DNA from: Hexactinellida sp. DTS-2022
Lineage: Eukaryota > Porifera > Hexactinellida
Direction: 5' to 3'
Length of the DNA: 64,000 bases
NCBI GenBank assembly: GCA_028753945.1
Contig: JAPNXP010000005.1
Span: 2,480,001-2,544,000 of the forward strand
This document shows positions 48,399-60,015 of this stretch, piece by piece. Each line of letters opens with the position of its first letter. Position 1 is the stretch's first letter. Position numbers and translations under genes: made by a program. The notes under the pieces were generated by a model. It was not told the origin of the DNA. It did not search any database and saw only the letters and a program-made list of their open reading frames with translations.

Positions 48399-50083
48399 CA
48401 CCAGTCCAGGGATGGGGCCAAGCCCCCTAAGGGCTTAAGCCCTTTGGACTCAAGCCTATTTTTGAGAGGGCTTAAATTCGGACTTAAGTCCTCCTTTAAT
48501 AAAAGGGCTTTAGTCCGGACTTGGACTTAAGCACATTATAGATGAGCTTCAAGCACATTTTCAAGCTCTTTTCAAGGCACATATTAAAAAAAAATCCAAA
48601 ATTGCAGCTGTGCCGACGCATGTTCCTTTGGTGGCACTATATTTTGGTGGTGGTCTATTGATAGTGCCTCCAAAAGAACATGCTGTCGGCACAGGCTGCA
48701 ATTTTGGATTTTTTTCGCCATGTCATGAACGTCACATGGTGTTTACACCCATTTATCAATTTGTTATGGGACAAAGGAACGTTTGATAAATTTCATGCTT
48801 CTTTCTATCTTAAACCATCTTGAGTTTAAGTAAATATTTCCATTATAAATGCGTTTTAGACCCCCTATCACTCTAATACAATTCGGGCACCAAACAAGCA
48901 CACAAGCGAATAGTGATAAACTAGAAATTCCATCTCAATAATCCATTGTTTATTATAAGTCCGTTATCGTTTTGAAATTGAAATCAGCATACTTGTTTAA
49001 TTAGAATGACATATGGGATTAAGTTTATATTTCCATTATTAATTAATGCGTTATAAGCCCCCCCCCCCTTACACTCTAATACCTATCGGGCACCAAGCAC
49101 ACACATAGACAAATATTTATACAAATAGATATTCCATGAATTTCCATCTCATTAATCCATTGTTTGAATATCAGAAATCGTTCTGAAATTAAATAACTGT
49201 TGAGTGAAATTGAATTTTCATATAGGAGAAAACTTTAATACAACTATTGTATAAGAAATCGATTTATATAGTAGCAGCTATTGAATCAAATTGAATTATT
49301 CATAAATAGAATACTTTATTGTAACTATGATATCAGAAATTGATTTGTATAGTAATAGCTATTGAATGTAAATTAATTATGCATATACACTAGAATTATT
49401 TATTGTAATTATGATATCAGCAATAACTTGAATCGAAATAACACTGAATCTAATTGAAGTATTCATAAATAGTAGTTCTTCATCGAAAACACGAAATAAT
49501 TGCATAACTGAATCTTAATGAATTTATGATTTTAGAAAGTTAAGGGTGAATTGTGGCAACTTTGAGCCTAATTATCGGGGAAATGAGGACGGATTAAAAA
49601 AATTGTGAAGAGCTATTAGTTGCAAAATACTCTTCTGAAACTAATGATTCTAAATTTTTTCGTGTTATTGCATTTATTTTCTTATGGGACAAAAAAAGCT
49701 AAAAGTCCCGCTAAAATTTTTCCCAAGTCGAAATTGAAAATCAGGCCACGAAGTGCACATTAATCAACAACCAGACACTTATCCTAAAAATCTCAGAGCT
49801 CTAGCACTTATCGTTTAGCCTGGGGAGGCGACACGGAGAAAAAAAAATCCAAGGCACTAAGACCAATACTGGGCCACTATACTATAGTATAGTCGGCACA
49901 GTAAAAATATGGTATGGATTTCTAAATAATTAGAGTAAAATACTTAGTCCGGACTTAAGCCCTTTATTAAGGGCTTGAGCTTGGACTTAAGCCCTTTGTC
50001 AAAAAGGGCTTGGGCTTAAACCCTTCTGATTAGGGATGGGTTGGACTTAAGCCCTTTTGAAAGGGCTTGACCCCATGTCAGGG
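48399..50083. mobile_element. Fourth insertion in the MULE gene
   Basis: About 1.7 kb. Left end cagtccagggatggggccaa, right end gcttgaccccatgtcaggg; both sides carry many aagcccttt/aagggctt repeats. It splits CGCH from HPTIW of the MULE. Inside lies a complete palindromic MITE (about 48595-48720: ttgcagctgtgccgac ... gtcggcacaggctgcaa) of the family that also flanks the hAT at 32.6 kb, and an inverted copy of the 31.9-kb unit (49865-49925). The target duplication is not clear. Confidence 0.65.
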
Positions 50084-50240
50084 ACACATCACCCCACAAT
50101 ATGGATATTTGAAAACTGAACAAGCTAATGTAGAACTGTAACATGTGAGATATCTTTGTGGAGAAGATCCCAAAAAAAGACAAAAATCCATTCAGAACGA
50201 AAAATCGTTAAGAAACTTGGTAATTCTTTAGCACACAGAC

Positions 50241-50548
50241 CGACACTATTATACCTGCGTGGGGTTTCCACTCAAAATTTCTAACACCTCGACAAGTTAT
50301 GATGTCATTGTCACATTTCGAGAACCCTGAAAATTCACTTAATCGCAGATAATTCGCGACCTTTAAGAGATAAATATCTGAAAATTTAATAGAACATGCA
50401 CATTAATGATGCGGACATGCTGGTCACACCAGATCGCCAATGTGTTAACTCATTATCGCATGATGACGTAATAATTAAAATTTCATATTGTTAAATTTGA
50501 CTATTTAGGCCTATTTACGCTTTATAATCTATATTAGGAGTATATAAA
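50241..50548. other. Unassigned stretch
   Basis: Beyond the MULE C-terminus I see no coding sequence. The MULE terminal repeat could not be located. Confidence 0.35.
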
Positions 50549-50624
50549 CCACACACCAACCGCTTCGCGGTTGGTGTGTGGTTGTGTTCTGCAGCGAAGC
50601 GACCTAGCAAGCGAAGCGCGCTAG
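50549..50624 (+). mobile_element. Helitron-type 3' end
   Basis: A perfect 15-bp stem with a TTC loop (50549-50581: ccacacaccaaccgc / gcggttggtgtgtgg), followed by cagcgaagcgacc, gcgaagcgcg and CTAG at 50621-50624, with T next. A hairpin shortly before CTRR is the classical Helitron terminus. The matching 5' end was not found. Confidence 0.55.
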
Positions 50625-50764
50625 TAATTTATTAATACTAGGATTACTTAGTAGTATGCCCTATTATTGGCATACATTAATATTTGACTAGTAATACTAA
50701 TAACAATAATAACAATTTGGCGAAAAGTGGATGAGTGCCCCAGGAGTGGCCAAGTTGAATTCAA

Positions 50765-51000
50765 GGTCTAGTTACGCAGCTGTCTAGCAGTGAGGTTGAC
50801 CTAGATCCTTTCTTGAGCGCTATTTCAGATCTCAGCTATCGTGTAACTTACAGGTGCTTCAGTCTTAAGAGTTTATCGCTGGCTATTCACTGTATTCAGT
50901 GCACCAATACTTGAAACGAAGTTAACCATGTCGTATATGCCAGCATGTCTTAACAATAGAAAGAGATCTTTAGTCGATGAACAGGATACTATAAGCTCGC
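50765..51000 (+). pseudogene. P-element transposase fragment
   Basis: Reads EVDLDPFLSAISDLS, identical to the corresponding stretch of the P element at 33.4 kb. Further on come LSLAIHCIQCTNT-like and a DEQDTIS piece (matching DESDTIS). Frameshifted. It is a third copy of this family, in the plus orientation. Confidence 0.75.
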
Positions 51001-51844
51001 CAAAGTATTGGTACAACCAATAATTTCCAAGTAATTAGTGTATATTAACTAACATTTCAATAAACTTTCAAGGACTAGAGAGCTTATAAGATACATAATG
51101 GAAAGGCATTGAAGGGTACTGAAATAGTGTCTGTATTGACAGAAATTTGCTAATTCGCACTAAAATGTTCAACTAAAAGATAGAATAGTAGAGATATTGA
51201 TACTCCAAACTACGATTCAATATGAGTCATAGTCAAGTCGCAAAGTAACAACAATATTATGCATAACTATAAGGAAAGTCTCTAAAAGCAGAAAGGGAAA
51301 TGGCGTCCAAATTGACTCTGAAATCAACTTAGGCTGCGCTGGCTGATCCGCAACTATTCCCCTGAGAATCAGTGTGGCGACGAACAGTGGAAACTTAGGT
51401 GAAATATGGGAAAACGTATGCGTTCTGGACACTTAAATTCGAGGTTAAAGCTGAATTCAAGTTAATAAATAAACTAAAAATGCTTAATTTTCAGAACCAA
51501 TAAATTGGTTAGTTGCTAAGGCCATGGAAAGTGTTCTGGTTTTTTACAATTGGAATTTCTATTATGCGGTTGAAAGCTGTATTGGATATTTGGAGTACAT
51601 TGTCCTAGAAAATAACTTTCCTTCAGAATATTTACATATATTGTATGTATACCTCTAACTGTTAAATATTCTGAATACATCTCAGCATAATAATGCTATG
51701 TATAGACTCGATTTTTCTGACCATGGATAGAATTTAAGCCAATTTTGTTGACCGACCATAATATTTTACACCATTTTAATTAAGATACACGGTACTCAAT
51801 TGAGATCTGTTATGGTGGCCATTAATTAAATCATCGAGAGAGGA
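51001..51844. other. Unassigned stretch
   Basis: A 71-codon minus-strand ORF (51217-51432) matches no family I recognise; the rest is AT-rich. Confidence 0.35.
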
Positions 51845-52280
51845 GAAGGGATAGTCACATAAGACGGATCCTGGCTCATTATTATGAATCGGATACAAAA
51901 TTTCAAAGTAGTCAGTGGAGTGGAGAATCGCTATGAGCCTATTACGAGCAAGCCTAAATGCCTAAATTTCGCCGGAAAGAGAATGGACAGTGTAATATGG
52001 GTTGGAGAAGACATACTGCTAAAGGATTGGCTCACAGAGAAGACAACCATCAATAGCGATTATCAAATAACCGAATTGGTTTCAATGTCTTGCACCCTGC
52101 TGATAATACAAACTTGGCTCCAAGTGACTACAGGCTGTTTGGAGAGATGAAAAGCTCCTTCAAAAAAGTAATCGGGGCGGGTGGTATAACTGTGGCGAAG
52201 GGATGTGTGATTCACAGTGGGCAAGCCAGAGGAAATAGCGGAATTATTATGATACTATATCCGTTAAATTTATATTAAGT
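51845..52280 (+). pseudogene. Mariner transposase relic
   Basis: C-terminal half of a mariner (IS630/Tc1/mariner) transposase. KRMDSVIWVGEDILLKDWL, then TTINSDY, correspond to the region around the second Asp, although the usual WD is not intact. After a frame change, HPADNTNLAPSDYRLFGEMK contains the third acidic residue of the DD34D signature (LAPSDY). Earlier residues near 51860 (DGSWLI) resemble the DESW motif. Broken by frameshifts; terminal repeats not found. Confidence 0.75.
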
Positions 52281-52637
52281 GAAAATTTTGTATAAATTAA
52301 TGATCTATTATCGATTTACTATAATTTCAGTTAAAAAATTTAAAATATGAATATGTATTGTTGTTATCTACAAAAATAGGTAAACAATTAAGTTCAAATA
52401 AAAAACTTTGAATATTAAAAAATTCGTCTTTATTTCTACTAAGTCAATAAGAATGCGCTCTATTATTTAATTAAAAAAATATTAATTGTATTGGAAAAGA
52501 AAGTAAGAAAGTCCATAGACCGAAACAACATCAATTATGACTAAATATATAACATTCATCAACTAGACGAAAAAAGTAGGAGTAGAAGGAATTACAAATT
52601 GATATAACAAAAAATCAAACAATTATTTAAAAGGAGG
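52281..52637. other. Unassigned AT-rich stretch
   Basis: No coding sequence or repeat that I can support. Confidence 0.35.
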
Positions 52638-53049
52638 TAACAAAAAGTACACAGATCATGATCCTTAGGTACACAGATCATGATCCTTCGGTACACAGAT
52701 CATGATCCTTAGATACACAGATCATGAACCTTAGGAAGTCCACAGATCATGATCCTTAGAAAGTACACAGAACATCATCCTTAGGAAGTACACAGATCGT
52801 ACACCATTATAGGCTTGTCTCGAAATATTCGGTCAGTGTTGTTCTTGGTCCGGCCGGACCAAATATTTCAGTAATATTCGTTCCGACAGGACGAAAAGCT
52901 AACCCGGACCAAATATTTCAGAAATTGTTGGTCCTATTGTATATTATTTTGTCCAAAGGGTAAAATATTCTAGATTATGAGAGCAATATCTATATTATTA
53001 AACTCGATTGTAGTCCGTTTCTAAAATTTTCCATGGTAGAAAGGGTGAG

Positions 53050-53131
53050 GAGTAAGGCCGCAAAGCGGCCGTTAACTTGATGTGCGTAGCACCTATCCGC
53101 TCCAAATCGACCGAGACTGAAGGCTCGTTTC
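53050..53131 (+). mobile_element. Triple-hairpin end, copy 3
   Basis: gaggagtaaggccgc aaa gcggcc, gttaacttgatgtgcgtagcacc, cgaccgagactgaaggctcgt. Same family as 18838-19016. The third hairpin is decayed. Plus orientation, inside the foldback element. Confidence 0.65.
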
Positions 53132-53327
53132 TAATAAATATGCATTTTCTAAAACAAATAAATATAGAGCTAATTTAATTAACAACAACATTGATTTTAA
53201 CCATTACTGTACTTCTTTTGATTGGTCCCTTTGGGACACGCATTACAACTATTTTAAAAAATGTGGTTTAACTGATCTCTTCCCTCGAGACTAATTGCTA
53301 TATTATTGCACGACGGTCACTACTAAT

Positions 53328-53904
53328 CAGTGTTCTCTCTAATTTTCGGGTGCAGGACTTCTGACGGGGGGTTTAGCCAAATCCCTGGGGGGGGGGACAA
53401 ACATTTCCAAAAGAAATTTTCGGAGAGTTCACTTTTAAAATGAAATTGTATAACACGAGCCCCTCGGTCTCGGTCGCTTTGCGACGGATCGGTGCTACAC
53501 ACCATAAGTTAACGGCCGGAAGTCGGCCTTATCCTTCACCATTTCCACCATGGAGGATGTTGTATACATCCCTTTCTACCATTTTCAATTGTTTTAGGTT
53601 GTGTACCAATAATAACCGTTGAAATCATACTTCTAGGTAGATTTTGAATTTTGAGGCATTTGTTTACCTATTTTTGTAAGCAACAAATATTCATATTTAA
53701 TACAATCCGGATAAACACACAAACAACAATCGAGTTTAAAAAATATAGATTTAAGTTGAAGAAGCAATTTATTTATACCAAATTGGTGGCCTTAATACCC
53801 TCTAATTTTTGGGGACCTTGATCAATCACGACTTTTTCGGGGGCTCTAGGGGGAAAAAAAGTTATTTTGTGGATCCCCTGAAAAATTACTTGGAGGGAAC
53901 ACTG
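53328..53904. mobile_element. hAT MITE nested in the foldback element
   Basis: 577 bp, ends cagtgttctctct and ggagggaacactg. The 8-bp flanks ctactaat and ctaccaat differ at one base. A triple-hairpin end (53455-53539, minus strand: acgagcccctcggtctcgg ... aagtcggccttatcc) lies within it. The hairpin sequence therefore entered the MITE, or the MITE captured it. Confidence 0.75.
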
Positions 53905-54194
53905 CTACCAATAAGCCAAATTTCAATGTTGAAAATTTATACCCGTACCAAAAATGTCTGAAATATATGGTCCGGACGGACCAAAAACAACACGGACCGA
54001 AAATTTCGAGACAAGCCTATAATGGTGTACGATCTGTGTACTTCTTAAGGATCATGATCTGTGTACTTCCAAAGGATCATGATCTGTGTACTTTCTAAGG
54101 ATCATGATCTGTAGACTACCTAAGGATGATGATCTGTGTACCGAAGGATCATGATGTGTGTACCTAAGGATCATGATCTGTGTACTTTTTGTTA

Positions 54195-55873
54195 TATATT
54201 GAAATAGGATACATCAGTTCATAAAAAATAATACCCAAATAATTAGTAGTCAAATTGTCTGGAACACGTAAATTTTCTGATAACGTTATATCAGGAAAAT
54301 CCGTAAAATGAGATCCATTTGAAAAACATAATTCAAAAAATTTTGAAGAAAACAAATCCCAAGGTTCTTGATAAATAGGAGATGAGCTACTCAAAGATAT
54401 ATTATTCAAGTAAAGGACTTTAACGTTCAAAATATTTTTGGGATCAACAACTTCCACCATAAGTAATACCAATTTTTTTTCTTTAATTCTAAAAGGAATA
54501 AAGCATAAATCTTATCCCCTTATACCATAAGCGTAGGAACCGTGGGGGTAGTGAAGGCTAAAGCCCCACCTCAGTAAATTTTTGGTGGTGCTCAGCCCCA
54601 CCTCTTTTTGAAAGGATCCATTTTCATTGTCAAAGTAAACTTTGATTATTGACCCTTATGTGGAAAACCTCAACGTATGCATAGGGCACTTAGGGATGCC
54701 GAACGCGAAATTCTACTAGGTGGTATCGGCAGTTTCTAAGTTATTGTTCAAACACAATTAGAACACTATAATCATATAATCTATGTCTAACTAAGATTTT
54801 TAACACCAGAGAATATTTCCATGAATTCTATTTTTGTTTCACAAATTATTCTATAATAAGAAAAGTATAAGAGCTAAAGTCGATTTCTTTTCGACATTTT
54901 ATAGCTAATACATTAAACTAACTAAATGAAATGCACTATAATCAATCGAATTATTTGTCACTCCAGTAGTTTTGAAAGTAAACAAGAGATCAAGAAATGC
55001 CTCTGTCGCCTCATAACAACTATATAGTACTAACTTTATAGGTATTAACATCGCATTGATAACTACCCAATTCTCTGGGATGACATTGATTATATTCAGA
55101 TTTCAATGAATGTTAAACAATAATAGAACGTCATCTAGTTCCATATTCAAATACTTGACTGTAACTCGGAAGATAAATGAGCTAGAGAGTCAAACTTTGA
55201 TTTGATAATAGCTAATATGTAAGGGTAGAATGGAATAAACTAGCAAGGGAATATAACTTTTCCTGAGCCAGGGGATCCGAGACCATAAGGCTAAAACTGA
55301 TATAACTATGGATCAGAATGGAATCATATTTTTCAAGGTATGGGTCGAGCCGTAAGGGCGTTAGTTCAAAAAGTTGTACTGTATATTCAACAATACTAGG
55401 AATTAAAAAATGACTAGGATCAGGTCTATAGAACACTTTCTATACTGTAATTAATTTTACATGGATTGTCGAAAACGGTTAAGATTTTCAAAATTTATCC
55501 ATTTTAACAGGTAAACAATAGGAAGAATTGGTTCGGTCTCAACCATTCTAGTAAATATATTGGCACGGGCGTCGCACGGCTCCGAAACTCTCCGGCCAAA
55601 CAGTTAAAGTGGTCCGGAAAAACCGGAACCTCCTATATAATATAATAAAACTGGTCCCATGGCCGGACCAGCCGGACCGCGTGAAGCAACCTATTGGCGT
55701 ATTATATTAACACAGGTGCAGTAGCCTTTATATTTTACGCGAGTTGGACCTTTCACCTAAATAAGCATATTTATGATTACCTCCCAAAGCGTTATGGCCA
55801 TAATTAGCCTTGAAATCTCACATAGTATTTTAATTATTTGTACAAATAATCATATGCTCAGCCAAACTCGCTT
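54195..55873. other. Unassigned region
   Basis: AT-rich. At 54540-54610 a gccccacct-rich patch and at 55575-55690 a ggtccgg/ccggacc-rich patch look like remnants of DNA-transposon ends. ORFs here are short and not recognisable. Confidence 0.35.
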
Positions 55874-56170
55874 AAAAACTTTCAAAAAGAAATTATTCAA
55901 GCTACACTTGATGGTAGGGATACCCTTGTCCTTTATTCCACCGGGAGTGGAAAAAGCATAAGTTTTCAGTCCCACCAGTATTTTTAAAGAAGAAGGCTAT
56001 AATCATAACACCGACAATCAGCTTAATGCAGGATCAAGTTAACAAACTAAATGGTCTTGGTATCCAGTCAGTTTTTTTGGGCTAAGCTCAATCTGATAAA
56101 CAAGCTGTAATACTTTGGTTGGATCCTGATAGTGAAATATCTTACCTTTGTTACTCCTGAATGGATTACT
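55874..56170 (+). pseudogene. RecQ-family helicase fragment
   Basis: A short stretch of DExH helicase of the RecQ type. It reads FQKEIIQATLDGRDTLVLY, STGSGKSISFQ (motif I, Walker A) and, after a stop (TAA near 55986), AIIITPTISLMQDQV (motif Ia) with NKLNGLGIQSVFLG. Another stop near 56085 and frame decay end it. The DExH box and later motifs are absent. It may be a fragment of a host gene copy or one captured by a transposon; no intron is visible in this short piece. RecQ helicases unwind DNA during repair and recombination. Confidence 0.65.
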
Positions 56171-58132
56171 AAACCCTGTAATCAATCGAAGGTTAAATAG
56201 CTCTATTGTCAGTCAATTCAACTATCAATAGGAAAAAAAAACATTGATTTCTGTAAAATAAAAAATTTCTCAGGTTTCTAGACCGAAAATAGAAAAAAAG
56301 CCAAAATTTGACATTCATGGATAATTAGCACAGTGGTTTATTGACAGGGAGTTGGACAATTTTTTACCAATTCTGATCTCTTCAAAAACGTTTTTATCGT
56401 GTTCAGCTTAATCGAGAACCTAGGTAACTGTTTTTACAGTTAAAAATTCCAAGTAGAATTAGAAATATGATGCAGTGTCTATAGTTTCAATGGCTAAATA
56501 TAATTGAAGAAATTTTGTGGTTAACTATTATGCATCATTTCATGCTCGTGTATCTCATTAGGTTTCGATCACAATCAGCTAATACTTTCACAGTGTTTAA
56601 TTATAGTTTAAATCATCCTAAAACTGTTGAATACTCTTCATATAATTATATGTCCTTTAGTATAATTATCATTGCAAATTATGATTAGCTGGAAGTGTCC
56701 GAACTGCTAAATTCCATGTATTGGTATTGCGAAAACTGTCGTGTCGTGTCGTGTCGTTTTACTAGCCCTATTTATATATAAAGTTTAACTATATAGCTTG
56801 GATTTTTACCACTTTCCAGCCCCGCGCAACCGCGCGCAAACCAAAATCTACGTGTCTATATACGGGGGCTTTGAAGATTTATATACGAAGATTTTAATTA
56901 TTTTTTTCAAAATTTCATCAATTAGTAAACTAAATGAATAATTTAGAAGCGTGGGATTACCTTTCAACCAAGGAAACTATACGGGTTGCTGTAAATGTAA
57001 TAGAAAATGCAAGGGTGATCAAATGCCAAAATTGGATCAACAAAAACTGGTCGAATCGTTGATGTTAAAAAAGCTGGTTATTTAACTGGCCTAGGCTCTC
57101 GAATTACATTATCAACTTAAATAGGTCTACACCATGCATTTATTTAGAGATGCATATAAATGAATTAGCTCTAGTTTATTTGAAAATACTAATTTAGCAA
57201 ATATTTGTGGAATTATGGGAATTAAAAAATATACTATGACGTCATAACTTAAAAATTTGAAGCCGTACTAATTTTCTGAGTCCATAAATGGATTCACAAG
57301 TATAGATAACCCATGGGTACATAATACATTTGATAGGTCTATCTGCTCTGGAAATACCTACTTCCTGTGAATGGTCCAAATAAACCACTGTGATTAGTAA
57401 GCACTTTTTATCTGTTATCGTAGTAGTATTGCTCTTATTAATAGTTGGTACTTTTTAGATCTATTGAAAACCGCAGAATTTTTGAAAATCGGACTAGTGG
57501 TTTAAATTACCTCGTTTCCGAAAAATGAAAACCCTGGTATGGCAATATGGAAAGATATAGGGAATATCCTGAGCGGCGACTGTCCATCAAAAAGTCACTT
57601 GGTCGGCGAATGTGGTGCATATAGATATAACTAATTATAATTAGTAGACATAGCATTTGCACACAAATTAATGTTTGCAGACCGTGTAGAGTCAAATAAA
57701 TTTTCAGAAGCCTCAAGATTTGGGGAAAGGTCATTTTTTTGTGGGGGGTTGGTTATTTTAATTTAAAAATAAATTATTTATCGGGGCATTTTAAGATTTA
57801 TATCAGTATCAAGAATGTTTTATAAGGGATACATACACCATACAGTGTAGAATGGAAATCGACAAAATTGGGTGTTTTTACTGTTTTATCTATTTGTCCA
57901 CCGGAGTCACCCCTCACTAATGAGCTCACCCTTTTTAAAAAAACCTGCACTTGCCACTTGCGGTACAAATGGGAATGTGTGTATCTCAGTGGAAACGATC
58001 GTAATAATTTTGAAATTGTGCACCTATAGTAATTAGACTATTTACGTAGTATTCAAATCTGAAATCAGAATTCGTATATTGTAATTGCTTCATAATCATC
58101 AGAAATTATATTTTAATTATCTAATATATAGT
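56171..58132. other. Unassigned region
   Basis: AT-rich. A pentanucleotide run (gtcgt repeated four times) lies at about 56737-56757. No gene is supported; small ORFs near 57507-57734 look accidental. Confidence 0.35.
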
Positions 58133-58219
58133 TAACGAGCCCTTCGGTCTCGGTCGCGTTGCGACAGATCGGTGCTACGCACCTCAAGTTAACGGCCGCT
58201 ATGCGGCCTTACTCCTCAC
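58133..58219 (-). mobile_element. Triple-hairpin end, copy 5 (best preserved short copy)
   Basis: On the minus strand: gtgaggagtaaggccgc, then ata gcggcc; gttaacttgaggtgc gta gcacc; gatctgtcgc aac gcgac; cgagaccgaagggctcgtt. The three stems are all present. No 5' end was found within the following sequence. Confidence 0.65.
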
Positions 58220-58790
58220 TAAACTTATTAAGTAATAATTATATTACAATATTTCTTAAGATTAAATTGCGGGTAACTTTGTATGTAACGATTTTAGAAT
58301 AGATAAATCTGAAACTAATAATCAGTTAATTAATAAATATTTCTAAAGATAGTTTGATCTGTTAGCTTTGAAATTTAGAATCGAGACAGTCATGGTAGCT
58401 CTTTTTCTCAAATAGCAACTATAATATACATTAACTCAACGATCTATAATAATTAGTTACTAAATATATCGGTTGAATTCTACCTGTATGACCTTCGGGA
58501 ATTATTTAGTTTGCTCAACCAAAATGTCGCTTAGCTTACAACGATATTTATCCCGAGATTTATAGTTTGTAAGGCACTGGAGATTCAATTGCTATTAATG
58601 GTATATGATATAATTTGAAACATTATAATAATAGAACATGCATACCACTTGAATCAAAACTATAATTGTTTACACAATTGTACTTCCAATCCCCTGGAGG
58701 GTTTACACAGCAAAACTACTAAGCGTCTACTGCGAGCCACTCGTGTTACCAGGCCCCTTCCCCCTTCGAGTGGCACCTATGGATATGGAA
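58220..58790. other. Unassigned stretch
   Basis: No coding sequence. 58730-58785 (gagccactcgtg ... cccttcgagtggc) could form an imperfect stem. Confidence 0.35.
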
Positions 58791-58799
58791 GTTGTTGCT

Positions 58800-59090
58800 C
58801 ATTGAACTTTTGTTAGTAGATATGAACTCCTTAGAGAGTGCTGTTGATTGTGTATTCGCTGACTCGATACCCCGTAGATAGGAACTTAGTAGAGTGTTGC
58901 TGATTGTGTATTTGTTGACTCGATACCCCGTAGATAGGAACTCCTTAGAGAGTGCTGTTGATTGTGTATTCGCTGACTCGATACCCCGTAGATAGGAACT
59001 TAGTAGAGAGTGTTGTTAATTGTGTATTCGTTGACTCGATACCCCGTAGATAGGAACTTAGTAAAGATTGGTGTTAATTGTGTTAGTTCT
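58800..59090. repeat. Tandem array, unit about 60 bp
   Basis: About five units containing gactcgataccccgtagata followed by ggaactta or ggaactcctta and gattgtgtatt. The core ctcgatacccNgtagatag recurs in the 240-bp array at 60016-60730. The two arrays are therefore related, on either side of the repeat-coding exon. Confidence 0.8.
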
Positions 59091-59380
59091 TTAGGAGATT
59101 TTGGCTGAATACAGATAGAAAGTTGGTTAGTAATTTATGCAAACAAATTATGTACCTGTTGAAGCCTTATCATGCTCTATTAGTATTCCCTCTAATCTAA
59201 AACTTAAGATTATGCAAATTACACTATACTGATTTCATTATTATTATTATTATGTTAATCTTATAATTATCTAAATGTTAATTATTACTATTTACACTAA
59301 TCTCTTCTTCTTTTTCTTAAACTGCTGTTTTGGCTAAAAATAGGGAAAAAGAAATATGAAGTACCATAATAGATTAATAG

Positions 59381-59674
59381 TTACAATGACATAATGTAAA
59401 TTACCTTAATCACCTTGTCCAAAACGTCCAGCATTCTAAATGCCAACTGCTGGTTAACTGTGGCGCCTCCTCTCCTGCCTCTATTCGGGTTTTTTCTTTT
59501 TTTGTTTGGGTTGGTGTCGGTGGCAGGGGGAACAGTCTTGGTGGCAGGAGGTACAGTCTTGGTGGCAGGAGGTACAGTCTTGGTGGCAGGGGGCACAGTC
59601 TTGGTGGCAGGGGGCACAGTCTCGGTGGTGGCAGGGGCCACAAAGTCGGTGGAATCTTCACTTTCCGTTTCCAT
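59381..59674 (-). CDS. Possible exon with a PPATKTV repeat
   Basis: Minus strand. No known family. Starts METESEDSTDFVAPATTET, then five units of VPPATKT (21-bp repeat, about 59526-59630), then a basic stretch NPNKKRKNPNRGRRGG that could be a nuclear localisation signal. It ends ATVNQQLAFRMLDVLDKVIK at a plausible splice donor (aag/gtaattt at about 59403). Past the donor the frame closes quickly. Layout (acidic start, variable repeat, arginine/glycine-rich part, helix-like end with LLD/MLD, donor) resembles the plus-strand exon at 15963-16619. A coding exon is possible but unproven. Confidence 0.4.
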   Translation of the reverse strand: METESEDSTDFVAPATTETVPPATKTVPPATKTVPPATKTVPPATKTVPPATDTNPNKKRKNPNRGRRGGATVNQQLAFRMLDVLDKVIKVIYIMSL

Positions 59675-59689
59675 TAAATAGTATATTTC

Positions 59690-60010
59690 GAATTATATTA
59701 CATTGTTTCAGATGAATATATTTATATGTTTTAGATCCTTACACATAGATTATTTTGAATGAGAATTAGCGACTAAGTTAAATTTAATTGGCTATCTAGC
59801 TCCAGCAGTTGTAAGTAAGTAGGAATACGTATATCTTATATCTAGGAATTACACAATTAATTTCAAGTAAATTACTCACCTTATTATGAAATGGTCTTCA
59901 GATTGAAAAGATTGAAAAGTAGCTTGTTGGTTTCAGTGTTCGGATTGAAAAGTTGTTGAAAATATTGAAAGGATTGAAAAGTCGGATTAAAAAAATAGGA
60001 ATGTTGCTGA
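59690..60010. other. Unassigned stretch upstream of the minus-strand exon
   Basis: Contains short gattgaaaag repeats (about 59895-59990). No promoter motif can be asserted. Confidence 0.35.
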
Positions 60011-60015
60011 TTGTC

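Larger units (their letters stand above)
39839..50240 (+). pseudogene. MULE transposase with FLYWCH finger, cut into five pieces
   Basis: A Mutator-like transposase relic. Pieces: 39839-39892 (MATNDLTFRLVTKF); 40716-41512, starting with the FLYWCH zinc finger (KLSHDGNLYIF, REWRCEIRTCKARVHS, then GEHFH) and continuing into the MULE core (SGIWLADGTFKTVPTLF, first Asp; LVFVDFEQAVINS, second Asp; CFFDLSQAMFRKIQSLGL). Then 43817-43991 (YQNNPEFSVTITMLPTLA, SPPELVGLSFDHLV); 48254-48398 (RNPPLFPVDFWNIFH, NLVEAWHRGY with Glu, CGCH); and 50084-50240 (HPTIWIFEN, EDPKKRQK). Each gap is a defined insertion whose removal makes the family order continuous. Frameshifts and stops also occur within the pieces, so it is an old relic. 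Confidence 0.8.
52638..54194. mobile_element. Foldback element with tandem-repeat ends
   Basis: A 1557-bp element with inverted arms of about 240 bp (52638-52880 and 53955-54194). Each arm starts taacaaaaagtacacag and holds about seven copies of a 20-26 bp unit (gtacacagatcatgatcctt). It continues with gtacaccattataggcttgt and ggtccggccggacc-like blocks. Inverted repeats built of tandem units are the hallmark of foldback transposons. The centre contains a triple-hairpin end (53050-53131) and a nested hAT MITE. Confidence 0.8.
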
